DNA from: Haloglycomyces albus DSM 45210
GTDB taxonomy: Bacteria > Actinomycetota > Actinomycetes > Mycobacteriales > Micromonosporaceae
DNA length: 64,000 bases
Assembly: GCF_000527155.1 (NCBI RefSeq)
Contig: NZ_AZUQ01000001.1
Location: 800,554-864,553 of the forward strand
Reading direction: 5' to 3'
Part shown: positions 43,649 to 52,871 of the stretch, piece by piece
Layout: the number at the start of each line of letters is the position of its first letter
Position numbering within the stretch: the first letter of the stretch is position 1
Made by a program: the position numbers and the translations under genes
Notes under the pieces: generated by a model
The model's input: the letters and a program-made list of their open reading frames with translations, nothing else
What the model was told of the DNA's origin: nothing
The model's database searches: none

Positions 43649-45955
43649 GTGGACGACAACACGTGTAGTTCCTGCGGGCGGCAACGCGGACCCCATGATC
43701 AGCGCTGTCCGCAATGCGGCGTACCGACTCCGCCTCCCTTGGGAGGTTTTCCCGCCGCCCCGCCTCCTCCGTCCGCTATGCCGCCGCCCGCCTACGGCCA
43801 ATCGGGGTACGGCTCCGTCCCACCGCCGCCGTCTGGAAACCCGGCTCAATACGGGGGTCAGCCTCCCTCCGGTGAACAGGCTCAGTTCGGTACGCCGGGA
43901 CAGAACACGGCTGCCGGACCACAGGGATACTCCATGTACGCGCCGCAGCCGCATTCGGCACCTCCGCAGGCCAGTGCGTCGGTTCCACCGCCGCCTGCTC
44001 CACATCAAACGCCACCGGCGCAGGGATATGCCGCGGTTCCGCCACCGCAGCAACCGTCGGCACCACCGCCTTCCCAACCTCAGGGACAGGCGAGTCCGCA
44101 ACCGTACGGACAGACCGCGCCTCCGCCCCCGCAGCAATCCATGCCGCCGGCATACGGACAATCGGCTCCTCCTCCGGCACCAGGGTATTCGCCTCCGGTG
44201 TACGGGCAGTCGCAGCCGCCCCCGCAGCAGACTCCCCAACCCACTCCGCCGGGAAACGCGGCACCGCAGGGATTCCCTCCTCGGGCACCGCAGGAGCAAC
44301 CTCCTGTTCCCCCGCAGCAGGCCGCGCCGCAATACTCGGCACCTCAGTACTCCGCACCGCAGTATTCGGTGCCGCCACAGCAGTCGGCTCCGCCGCCGGC
44401 GCAGGCGAGCGTTCCAAACAATGTCGGCGCGCAGCAGGCACCCAACGCGCCGACTTCATCCGTTCCGCAGGCACCGGCTCCGTCCGGACCGATGCCGCAG
44501 AACCCCGCACCGAGCGGTTCCGAGCCACAGCATCCCGGATCGGTACCCCCGGCACAGCAGAACGCCGTTCCTCCCCATGCGGTACCGCCACAGCCGACCG
44601 CCCCGCCACCCGCACCGAGTGCGCCACCGCAAACACCTACCGGTCCTACGCCTCCACCGTCGTCGGGGTTCCAGATTCCATCTGCCGCCCCGTTGTCCGG
44701 TTCGGACCTCTTCCGGCCGCATGTGACGCCGTCGGAGGAGTCGGTCGATCAGTCGGCGGCCGGTTACGAGCCTCCCGCGCCTAAAGAGGTCACTCCGCCG
44801 TCGACGACCTCGATGTTCGCCACCCCGGCCGACACGACGGACTCGAACGACACGGTGTCCTCTTCCGAACCGGGCGAATCGGTGAGCGAACCGGGCCCCG
44901 CACCCGATGGCGAGAAATCCGACGATGCCGCCGCCGTGGAACCCCACGAGGAGGCCGACGACAACGATCGGGACACCGCAGCACAAACTCCCGAAGCCGC
45001 GACGGCGTCGACCGAACCCGAGGCCTCCGCGCCGACGACGGATTCACCTGCGGATACGCCGCAAACCGACTCTCCCGCCGAACACGCCACGTCCGGCCAG
45101 GCCGACCAGGAGGCGGTCCAGGTGCAAGCGGAGTCCGCGCCGGTGGAAGTGGCTAAAGAAGACCCCATGTGGGACGACGGCGAGGACGACGGAATTCCAA
45201 CCGACAACCTGGATGACGAGTCCGCCGATCTCATTGCCAGCCTTGGCAGCGATGTCGAAGGGGAGTCGCTGGAACTCTCCTCAGCAGAGCAGCGGGACAA
45301 TACGTCCGCGACGTTGACCGAGGCGACGGACGAATCCGCCACCACCGCTGCCGACGAGGCACCCGCATCCGAGACGACACCGGAATCCGACGATCAACCG
45401 GCGGAGTCGGTCAGCGATGAGGCCCACGAAGGAAGCGCCGCTACCGCAGGCGACGCCGAAACGGCTCCGGAGACGACCGCAGCGGTGGCCGAAGACGAGT
45501 CGTCACCGACGGCTGGGGAGGCGGAGAACGAATCCGCCGAATCCGAAGCGCACTCGGTTGCGACGACGACCGACGAGTCGACCGTAGAGGAACGGTCGTC
45601 CACCCACGACGAGGCCGCGGAAACCTCTTCGGACGCACCTGTCGAGTCGGAAGCGTCCGAACCCGACCCGACAGACGACGACACCGCGTCTCCGACCGAA
45701 GCAGACGTCGACGCGACCGAGCCGCCCAATGAAAGTGATTCGGCGCAGGAGGTCCCTGCCGTTCCCGAATCGGCCGCTGCAGAGCAGGCCCAGGTGGAGA
45801 CCGATGAGGTAACCACGGCCGACGACGCCGACTCACCCGACGAAGCGGGGCCGGAATCCGAGGCGACGCAGGAGGCGGACGTTCCGCCACCACCAGCACT
45901 GCAGTTGGAGATTCCGCTGCCGTCCCAGAAATCCGCCACGCCAAACCGCGATTAG
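43649..45955 (+). CDS. Zinc-ribbon protein with long Pro/Gln-rich and acidic disordered regions
   Basis: 768-aa protein of low complexity. The N-terminus is a zinc ribbon (Cys6, Cys9, Cys20, Cys23: CSSCGRQRG and CPQCGVP). Residues about 25-350 are Pro/Gln/Ala-rich (PPPAYGQSG-like units) and about 370-760 are rich in Glu, Asp, Ser, Thr and Ala. No membrane segment or enzymatic domain is visible, so a scaffold or condensate-like role is possible but unproven. GTG 43649 is five bases after GAGGAG. The upstream 43358-43648 stretch has no gene. Confidence 0.75.
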   Translation: MDDNTCSSCGRQRGPHDQRCPQCGVPTPPPLGGFPAAPPPPSAMPPPAYGQSGYGSVPPPPSGNPAQYGGQPPSGEQAQFGTPGQNTAAGPQGYSMYAPQPHSAPPQASASVPPPPAPHQTPPAQGYAAVPPPQQPSAPPPSQPQGQASPQPYGQTAPPPPQQSMPPAYGQSAPPPAPGYSPPVYGQSQPPPQQTPQPTPPGNAAPQGFPPRAPQEQPPVPPQQAAPQYSAPQYSAPQYSVPPQQSAPPPAQASVPNNVGAQQAPNAPTSSVPQAPAPSGPMPQNPAPSGSEPQHPGSVPPAQQNAVPPHAVPPQPTAPPPAPSAPPQTPTGPTPPPSSGFQIPSAAPLSGSDLFRPHVTPSEESVDQSAAGYEPPAPKEVTPPSTTSMFATPADTTDSNDTVSSSEPGESVSEPGPAPDGEKSDDAAAVEPHEEADDNDRDTAAQTPEAATASTEPEASAPTTDSPADTPQTDSPAEHATSGQADQEAVQVQAESAPVEVAKEDPMWDDGEDDGIPTDNLDDESADLIASLGSDVEGESLELSSAEQRDNTSATLTEATDESATTAADEAPASETTPESDDQPAESVSDEAHEGSAATAGDAETAPETTAAVAEDESSPTAGEAENESAESEAHSVATTTDESTVEERSSTHDEAAETSSDAPVESEASEPDPTDDDTASPTEADVDATEPPNESDSAQEVPAVPESAAAEQAQVETDEVTTADDADSPDEAGPESEATQEADVPPPPALQLEIPLPSQKSATPNRD

Positions 45956-46252
45956 CACGTCGGCGAATCCTGGGAGAACGTACGGTCGTCGGCCCATAGT
46001 CGGAACGAGAATCGGTCGACGACCGGAAAAGCCGCCGCTCCACCGCCGATAATCAGCGGTTGTCCGAGTATGAAATCCATACTCTGAATTGTTTCCCGGA
46101 TTCGTGAAACTGTTCAACGAGCGTGCAAACTCGATTCGTCTGTTCTGAGAATATCGTCGAACACTGTTTTATTGCTTCATCGCGACGGGCTTCCTCACCG
46201 AGGAGAAATCCGATTATCCGCCGTTCGCCTGAATTTTTGTTAGCATCAGGTG

Positions 46253-46546
46253 ATGAACAGCTCCGATGAAAAATCGTTGACTTTTAAGATCGGACATGAT
46301 GAGTTGGTGATCCGGCAGCGGTACGAGGCGCTGAGCATTGCCAACGATATTATGATCGGACTCTGGTTCGTCATCGGGAGTATCATGTTCCTCTCTCCTT
46401 CGTTGGCGGAACCGGCGGTATGGCTGTTCATCCTCGGATCCACCCAGATGCTGATTCGTCCCGTCATTCGTTTGACACGACACCTCCATTTGCAGAGATT
46501 CCATCCGGGAAGGTCGTCCGTCGTCGAGTCGCCGCGCGATTTTTAA
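46253..46546 (+). CDS. YrhK-like small membrane protein
   Basis: 97-aa protein with two hydrophobic helices (IMIGLWFVIGSIMFL and AVWLFILGSTQMLIRPVIRL). The N-terminal FKIGHDELVIRQRYEALSI matches the YrhK domain as I know it. Function unknown. A GTG three bases upstream is an alternative start; the ribosome binding site is weak. No gene is seen in 45956-46252. Confidence 0.75.
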   Translation: MNSSDEKSLTFKIGHDELVIRQRYEALSIANDIMIGLWFVIGSIMFLSPSLAEPAVWLFILGSTQMLIRPVIRLTRHLHLQRFHPGRSSVVESPRDF

Positions 46547-46753
46547 ATCATGGCCTGCCCCGCCCTATAAAATTGACGGGACGTCGTCTCGCGCCTCCAC
46601 ATGATTCGACGTGTGCAACGTTCATGCTTTTAGCAGCACACATTTGCCATACGGTGACAATTGTTGCCGACGCGCGAAAATTGATTTTATGAATTTATTG
46701 CACGTTTATTGGGAAGAGCCTCCCCCGTTTCACTCCACTTTCATAATGAGGCG

Positions 46754-48061
46754 ATGAAGGTTATCTCTGCCAAGCGGCACCACGCGCTGTCGTTGACCCG
46801 CGAGCATGTGCGCAATTCCTTCATTGCGGTACCGCTCGTCTCCATCGTCGCGGCGGCCGCCCTGGCAGGCGCGGCGTGGTGGATCGATGACGCTCTCAGC
46901 GGCTCACTGCACGGGCGCGGGGTCGAATCGTTCTTTATCGCCTTGGCGGGACCTGCCGAAACCATGGTGAACTCCGTATCGTCCGCCATGCTCACATTCG
47001 TCGGCGTCGTCTTTTCGATCTCCCTGGTCGCACTTCAGATGGCGGCGAACTCCTTCTCGCAACGTGTACTGCTCCTGTACATCCGTTCACGAGTCACCAA
47101 GGCCGCCTTGTCGATCTTCCTCGGCACGTTCGTATACTCCATGATCGCGACCCTCCAGTTCACGAACTACGACAAGGACTCCCCCAACACCACCGTTCCC
47201 GTGGTCGCTTCGGGACTTACCGTCGTTCTGGTCTTTACCAGCCTGGTTCTGTTCATTGTGTACGTCAACTCCACCATCCGGCTCCTCCGCCTGTCGGTCA
47301 TCATCGACGTCGTGGCACACGAATCGTTGACAACCATGCGATTCCTGCGCCGTGACCGTGAGGAAGCGGTCGATCGACCTCGCCCTGAATTCGACGACAG
47401 TCCCATCGAGCTGATTCATACGGGAAAGTCGGGCGCGCTGCAGGATATGAACGTCGGCCGCCTCGTCCGCTACGCTCGGCGCCGCGACGTCGTCATCGAA
47501 TTGATTCCCCGAGTCGGGGACTTTCTGACCAGCGGCACCCCCGTCGCCCGAGTCTACGGTGGGACGTTCTCCGCCCACCGGCTCGGAAAATGCCTCACCA
47601 CCGGCACCGATCGATCCGACTACCAAGACCTTGGTTTCGGACTACGTCAACTGGTCGACATCGCCGCTAAAGCACTGTCTCCGGCCGTCAACGACCCCAC
47701 ATCCGCCGTTCAAGTCATCGATCGTGTTCAGGAGATCATCGGTCATCTCGCCGTCACTCCGATAGACGAGGTCGCCTTCTGCGACGGCGACGGCGCGGTA
47801 CGCCTCTTGGTCAACCATCACAGATGGACGGCCCTCGTCGAACTCGCCTTTACGGAAATCCGCACCTACGGAGCATCATCACCACAGGTCACCCGACGCC
47901 TCACCGCGGCCCTCAACGACCTGATACGGATGTGCCCCACCGATCGACGGGAAGCCCTGCACCACCAACTCGCCCTGCTGCGGGCAGACGTCAACACCGC
48001 CATGCCCACGACAGCGGACTCCGCCTATGCGCTGACCCCCGACCGGCAGGGCATCGGCTGA
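46754..48061 (+). CDS. DUF2254 family membrane protein
   Basis: 435-aa protein with four N-terminal hydrophobic segments (about 20-42, 68-95, 108-130, 140-165), including SAMLTFVGVVFSISLVALQM and QVLLLYIRS-like sequence typical of DUF2254. A soluble C-terminal domain follows, with DIAAKALSPAVNDPTSAVQ, the family signature. The role is unknown. ATG 46754 follows GAGG. A molybdoenzyme gene follows 111 bases downstream in the same direction. Confidence 0.88.
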   Translation: MKVISAKRHHALSLTREHVRNSFIAVPLVSIVAAAALAGAAWWIDDALSGSLHGRGVESFFIALAGPAETMVNSVSSAMLTFVGVVFSISLVALQMAANSFSQRVLLLYIRSRVTKAALSIFLGTFVYSMIATLQFTNYDKDSPNTTVPVVASGLTVVLVFTSLVLFIVYVNSTIRLLRLSVIIDVVAHESLTTMRFLRRDREEAVDRPRPEFDDSPIELIHTGKSGALQDMNVGRLVRYARRRDVVIELIPRVGDFLTSGTPVARVYGGTFSAHRLGKCLTTGTDRSDYQDLGFGLRQLVDIAAKALSPAVNDPTSAVQVIDRVQEIIGHLAVTPIDEVAFCDGDGAVRLLVNHHRWTALVELAFTEIRTYGASSPQVTRRLTAALNDLIRMCPTDRREALHHQLALLRADVNTAMPTTADSAYALTPDRQGIG

Positions 48062-48172
48062 CCCGTCGACGTGGGCAGCGACGGACGTTCCACCCGGCCT
48101 CTGCGCCTCCAGCGCCACCCGGCCTCGGCAATAACCGTGCCAAAACCACCGAAGTATGAGGGAATAGGCAGC

Positions 48173-50515
48173 ATGAGCGACAACCACGACGAGCACCTGG
48201 ATGCGGGCCAAGACTTCACTGACAAGAGACCCCACCGGGTCGGCCCCACGCCGCAGGGCAAGCCGGAATCGAAGCCGTACACCCATCCCGCCGCCGGGTG
48301 GGGAGCGGCCAAAGCAGTGACCCGCTTTATCGCAAAACAAGGCGACATCGTCGACGGTCCCCGCGCGATCTTTAAGATGAACCACGAAAACGGTGGCTTC
48401 GACTGCCCCGGATGCGCGTGGCCCGACAGCCTTAAAGGCATCCACCTCGACATCTGTGAAAACGGCATCAAACACGTCAGTTGGGAATTGACCAAAAAAC
48501 GCGTCGATCGCGCGTTCTTCGCCAAGCATTCCGTATCGGAATTGGCGCGATGGAGCGACTTCGACCTGGAAAACCAGGGTCGTCTCACCGAACCGCTGGT
48601 GTATAACCCTGATACAGACCATTACGTCCCCATCACCTGGGACGATGCCTTCCAGCTGTTCGGCGATGTCGTCCAGAGTCTCGACTCCCCCGATCAGGCG
48701 GCGTTCTACACTTCCGGACGCCTGGGAAACGAGGCCACGTTCCTCTACCAGCTGATGGCACGCGAACTGGGCACCAACAATCTGCCCGATTGCTCCAACA
48801 TGTGCCACGAAGCCAGTGGTCGGGCTCTACAGGCCTCGATAGGAACCGGGAAAGGAACCGTCGACCTCAAGGATTGGGAGGAGGCCGACGCCCTGTTCAT
48901 CCTCGGCGTCAACGTGGCCTCCAACGCGCCACGCATGCTGACGTCGCTGGTCGAGGCCAATAAGCGCGGAGCCGAGATCGTACACGTCAACCCCCTTATC
49001 GAATCGGCGGCGAGGAAAGCGATCATCCCCCACGAATTCCTCGCGATGGGGACCTTCCACTCCACACCGACCAGCAGTCTCAACCTACAACCGCGCACCG
49101 GTGGGGACATGGCGCTGATGCGGGGCATCGCCAAGACCCTCCTCGAATGGTCCACCGACGACCCGAAGGCCGTCGACCGGGAATTCATCGAACGCTATAC
49201 CACCGGCTTCCACCGGTACCGAAAACTGTGCGAATCGACTCCGTGGCACGACATCGAAGAGCAGTCCGGTCTGTCGCACGACGACATCGTCTCCGCCGCC
49301 ACCGTCTATCGCAACGCCGACCGCAGCATCATCAGCTGGTGTCTGGGCGTGACGCAGCACGATCACGGCGTGGACACCATTCGCGAGATCATGAACGTAC
49401 TCCTCCTACGCGGCAATCTCGGGCGAGAGGGAACCGGTCCCTGTCCCGTACGTGGACACAGCAATGTGCAGGGCAACCGAACCTGCGGTATCGACCATCG
49501 TCCAGACCAGGCGTTTCTCGATCGCCTCGCCGACGTCTGCGGAATCGACCCTCCCCGAGAATGGGGAATGGACACCGTCGACACGATCAAAGCGATGCAC
49601 AACGGCGATGTCAGCGTATTCGTCGGCATGGGCGGGAACTTCGCGCTCGCGGCTCCCGACACGCCTTATACGTATGAAGCGCTACGACAATGCGAGCTCA
49701 CCGTTCAGGTGAGCACCAAACTCAATCGCAGTCACCTGGTGCACGGCAAACGAGCCCTGATCCTGCCATGCCTGGGGCGAACGGAAAAAGACGTTCAGAA
49801 CGCGGGGGTTCAAGCTACGACGGTCGAAGATTCGATGAGCATGGTTCACCGGTCGGTGGGAATGAAGGACCCCGGTTCGCCACATCTACGTTCCGAGCCG
49901 GCCATCATCGCCGGTCTGAGCCGTGCCGCTTTGCCGAACAGCTCCACACCGTGGTCGTGGTACGTCGACGACTACGACCGTATCCGCGACACCATGTCGC
50001 GGGTGATCGACGGATTCGAGGACTTTAACCGCCGCGTACGACGCCCACTCGGATTCCGAATTAAACAACCGGCTCGTGAACTGGTGTTTCTCACTCCTTC
50101 GGGCAAAGCCGAGTTCTCTACGGCCACACTGCCGAACGTCGTACCCGACGCCGGAATGCTCTCGCTGGGAACCATGCGTTCCCACGACCAGTGGAATACC
50201 ACGATCTACTCCGATAACGACCGGTATCGCGGCATCACGAACCTGCGCACCCTGGTTTTCATGAACGAGGCGGACATGCGCGAGCGCGGTTTGAGCAAGT
50301 TCGATCCCGTCGATATCACGAGTACGGCCAAGGACGGTTCGCATCGCGTCCTGCGGGACTTTCTCGCCGTCCCCTACGACATTCCGCCCGGATGCGCCGC
50401 CGGGTACATGCCGGAGATGAACGTGCTCTGTGCGCTCGACGATTACAGTAGGCAAAGCGACCAGCCGATTATGAAACACTTGAAGGTCACCGTCAACGCC
50501 GCGAGCTCTCCGTAG
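48173..50515 (+). CDS. FdhF/YdeP family molybdopterin oxidoreductase
   Basis: 780-aa molybdopterin-containing oxidoreductase of the YdeP / formate-dehydrogenase-alpha-like type. The N-terminus carries the short GGFDCPGCAWPD motif rather than a full four-cysteine cluster site. YTSGRLGNEA, the NNLPDCSNMCHEASG region, GVNVASNAPRM and GPCPVRGHSNVQGNRTCG are cofactor-binding segments of this family, and the C-terminal domain is the dinucleotide-binding barrel. The substrate is unknown; the E. coli relative is linked to acid resistance. ATG 48173 was chosen over a longer frame. Confidence 0.9.
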   Translation: MSDNHDEHLDAGQDFTDKRPHRVGPTPQGKPESKPYTHPAAGWGAAKAVTRFIAKQGDIVDGPRAIFKMNHENGGFDCPGCAWPDSLKGIHLDICENGIKHVSWELTKKRVDRAFFAKHSVSELARWSDFDLENQGRLTEPLVYNPDTDHYVPITWDDAFQLFGDVVQSLDSPDQAAFYTSGRLGNEATFLYQLMARELGTNNLPDCSNMCHEASGRALQASIGTGKGTVDLKDWEEADALFILGVNVASNAPRMLTSLVEANKRGAEIVHVNPLIESAARKAIIPHEFLAMGTFHSTPTSSLNLQPRTGGDMALMRGIAKTLLEWSTDDPKAVDREFIERYTTGFHRYRKLCESTPWHDIEEQSGLSHDDIVSAATVYRNADRSIISWCLGVTQHDHGVDTIREIMNVLLLRGNLGREGTGPCPVRGHSNVQGNRTCGIDHRPDQAFLDRLADVCGIDPPREWGMDTVDTIKAMHNGDVSVFVGMGGNFALAAPDTPYTYEALRQCELTVQVSTKLNRSHLVHGKRALILPCLGRTEKDVQNAGVQATTVEDSMSMVHRSVGMKDPGSPHLRSEPAIIAGLSRAALPNSSTPWSWYVDDYDRIRDTMSRVIDGFEDFNRRVRRPLGFRIKQPARELVFLTPSGKAEFSTATLPNVVPDAGMLSLGTMRSHDQWNTTIYSDNDRYRGITNLRTLVFMNEADMRERGLSKFDPVDITSTAKDGSHRVLRDFLAVPYDIPPGCAAGYMPEMNVLCALDDYSRQSDQPIMKHLKVTVNAASSP

Positions 50516-50745
50516 TCATGGTCCCGAGGCGACCGTCTGTGGGTGGACCACCGGGCTCAGGTCTCCGCCGAACCGCGATTAATTCGCACCTCGCCCGTCG
50601 ATAACGCCGGTGGGAAATTTGCGCAAAATCCCCCATAATCGCTGGAACCGCTCCAAGCTGGATACAAAACCGGGTAGCCGACTACGGGGGCGTATTCCGC
50701 CGCTCGTCATCGGGTACCGCTTTGAGGCTGAGGAGTTGACTTCAC

Positions 50746-51066
50746 ATGCCCGAACGGCGCGTCACAGTGACGACCGAGGTGGGAATCCAGGCTCGACCGG
50801 CCACGAATTTCGTCGATACGGCCGCCGAATCCTCGGCTCCGATCTACCTTGCCAAGGGTTCGGGGGAGCCGGTCGAAGCGAAATCCATCCTGCAGGTTCT
50901 CGTTCTCGACGTACGCCAGGGAGACGAGGTCGTCATCACCGGCGACGATGAGAAAACACTGGACAAGCTCGTCGCCTTGGTGACCGGCGAACAGGGCGAC
51001 GACACCGCCTCCGCCACCGACGACACCTCGCGCTCACGTGACCTTGGCGACGACGAACGCGATTAG
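50746..51066 (+). CDS. HPr-like protein with Gln15 in place of the phospho-histidine (Crh-like)
   Basis: 106-aa HPr fold: MPERRVTVTTEVGIQARPA. HPr proteins have GLHARPA with His15 accepting phosphate from PTS enzyme I; here codon 15 is CAG, Gln, exactly the change that defines Bacillus Crh. The regulatory serine region is present (EAKSILQVLVLDV, Ser47, equivalent to Ser46). The C-terminal tail of about 25 residues is acidic. It cannot serve as a PTS phosphocarrier through His15 but could act as a regulator. No enzyme I, enzyme II or HPr kinase is nearby. Confidence 0.85.
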   Translation: MPERRVTVTTEVGIQARPATNFVDTAAESSAPIYLAKGSGEPVEAKSILQVLVLDVRQGDEVVITGDDEKTLDKLVALVTGEQGDDTASATDDTSRSRDLGDDERD

Positions 51067-51104
51067 CGCACCAGGGGGCTCTCTCTGAGCGCTACGGTCG
51101 ACAC

Positions 51105-51959
51105 GTGGAGCAGATGAAACGCCCCCGAGTGGGCCATATTGAATTCCTCAACTGTCTACCCATCTATTGGGGTCTGGCCCGAACGGGAGCCCTGGTGGAC
51201 GTGGAACTGCACAAAGACACCCCTGATCGGCTGAACGAAAAGCTCGTCTCGGGCGAACTCGACGTCGGACCCATCAGCGTGGTCGAGTATCTGCGTCACC
51301 GCGATCGTCTGCGGCTCATCCCCGACATCGCCGTTGCCGCCGACGGTGCGGTTCTCTCGGTCAATCTCGTGACCAAGCGCCCCCTCGCCGAACTTCCCTC
51401 TCAGCCGGACATCGCCTTGGCCGCCACCTCCCGAACCGGGGTGGCCCTGGCTCGTCTGTTGTTGGAACAGCGGTACGACCGCCGACCTCGCTATCGGCAT
51501 GCGTCTCCGGTACTCCACGAGGCCATGGACGACGTCGACGGTGCCGTGTTGATCGGAGACGAGGCCCTGCGGGTTCACCATTCTCCCGGCACGCTGCACG
51601 TCACCGACCTGGCCGCCGCGTGGAAGGAGTGGACCGGCCAGGCCATGGTCTTCGCCGTCTGGGCGGCTCGCGACGACTACGCGCAGGACAACCCGGACAC
51701 CGTCGCAGGACTGCACAAGGCGTTCCGGGAATCGATCGCGATTTGCGAATCGGAGATGGAAACCGTCGTGGCCTCAGCGGCTCGCTGGGAGCCGTTCGCT
51801 CCGGAGGCACTGGCCGAGTACTTCGAACACCTCCAGTTCAACCTGAGTGACGACCATGTGAAGGGCCTGGTGGAGTTCTCACGTCGCGCGGAGGAATACA
51901 CGGGAGTGAGACCATTGGAACACCCGCGGTTCATTGAACCTACGCCTGGAATGCCTTAG
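51105..51959 (+). CDS. mqnA: Chorismate dehydratase
   Basis: First step of the futalosine pathway: dehydrates chorismate to 3-enolpyruvylbenzoate. The 284-aa periplasmic-binding-protein-like fold has GHIEFLNCLPIYWGL, GELDVGPISVVEYLR, SRTGVALARLLLE and GDEALR, all typical of MqnA. GTG 51105 and ATG 51114 are both possible starts. Seven bases separate a TACGGT box from the GTG, so a leaderless mRNA is conceivable. It is followed by the FNR-like reductase and mqnC. Confidence 0.93.
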   Translation: MEQMKRPRVGHIEFLNCLPIYWGLARTGALVDVELHKDTPDRLNEKLVSGELDVGPISVVEYLRHRDRLRLIPDIAVAADGAVLSVNLVTKRPLAELPSQPDIALAATSRTGVALARLLLEQRYDRRPRYRHASPVLHEAMDDVDGAVLIGDEALRVHHSPGTLHVTDLAAAWKEWTGQAMVFAVWAARDDYAQDNPDTVAGLHKAFRESIAICESEMETVVASAARWEPFAPEALAEYFEHLQFNLSDDHVKGLVEFSRRAEEYTGVRPLEHPRFIEPTPGMP

Positions 51960-51965
51960 TGTGCT

Positions 51966-51984
51966 TAAGGTAAGCCTAATTTGA
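51966..51984. promoter_or_regulatory. Possible iron box (DtxR/IdeR-type)
   Basis: TAAGGTAAGCCTAATTTGA agrees with 13 of 19 positions of the recalled consensus TTAGGTTAGCCTAACCTAA, all in the left half and centre. It lies 92 bases before the reductase gene, suggesting iron control of the reductase-mqnC unit. Confidence 0.4.
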
Positions 51985-52075
51985 CCGAGCCCATTGCCCA
52001 CAAACAGGGGCTCGACCACCACCTCGACGATGAGCACCGGACCGGAGACGACCCCGACCGGCAGGAGAAATCAAT

Positions 52076-52852
52076 ATGAGCGTCACCATTACCAAGTCGA
52101 AGAAAAAGCGCCCCAGCTGGCACAAACTGAACGTCAGCCGGATTCGCCACCTCACAGCCGACTCGGTCGAAGTGACTCTCCACGTTCCCGAAGAGCTGCG
52201 TCCGGCGTTCGCCTTCCAGTCCGGGCAGCACCTGACCTTCCAGCGTCTGGCTCCGGACGGTACCGAGATCCGCCGCTCCTACTCCATCGCCTCCACCCCG
52301 GCCGAATTGGAACGTGACGGATCACTGCGCATGGGAATCAAATCCATCCCCACCGGTTCGTTCTCCAACTTCGCCAACCGGCAATTGACCGAAGGCGAGA
52401 CTCTAGAGGTCATGCCGCCGATGGGGCATTTCACGACGGACTTCGAGAGTGGGAAACACTACGCCTCGGTCGTGGCCGGATCGGGAATCACCCCGATCAT
52501 CTCCATCGCCACCACCGCGCTGGAGACGGGCGCGACGGTCACGCTGCTGTACTCCAACCGCAGCGCCGAGACGGTCATGTACGACGCCGAGCTCCGCGAA
52601 CTCAAGGAGACCTTCGGCGACCGTCTACGCCTCCACCACATCCGCACCCGCGAGGAAACCGACCACCCGCTGCTGTCGGGGCGTCTCACCCCCGATCGGA
52701 TGCGCGACATCTTCCGCGAAAAACTCATCGACCCCGACGGCATCGACGAATGGTTCCTCTGCGGCCCCTATGAACTCGTGCTGGGAGTCAAGGAGGTCAT
52801 CGAAGAGACGCGGTCGGCAGAGATCCACACCGAGCTGTACTACGTCGATTAG
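52076..52852 (+). CDS. Ferredoxin-NADP reductase-like protein lacking a ferredoxin domain
   Basis: 258-aa flavoprotein reductase. FAD-binding RRSYSIASTP near residue 64 and GSFSNFANRQL; NAD(P)-binding VVAGSGITPIISIA near residue 138 and the terminal EWFLCGPYELV. It reads like the first two domains of PaaE/KshB-type reductases, but stops at ELYYVD where those continue into a [2Fe-2S] ferredoxin domain. ATG 52076 follows AGGAG. mqnC starts 19 bases downstream, so the two share an operon. The partner acceptor is unknown. Confidence 0.85.
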   Translation: MSVTITKSKKKRPSWHKLNVSRIRHLTADSVEVTLHVPEELRPAFAFQSGQHLTFQRLAPDGTEIRRSYSIASTPAELERDGSLRMGIKSIPTGSFSNFANRQLTEGETLEVMPPMGHFTTDFESGKHYASVVAGSGITPIISIATTALETGATVTLLYSNRSAETVMYDAELRELKETFGDRLRLHHIRTREETDHPLLSGRLTPDRMRDIFREKLIDPDGIDEWFLCGPYELVLGVKEVIEETRSAEIHTELYYVD

Positions 52853-52871
52853 CGGGGTTACCCTCGAGAGC

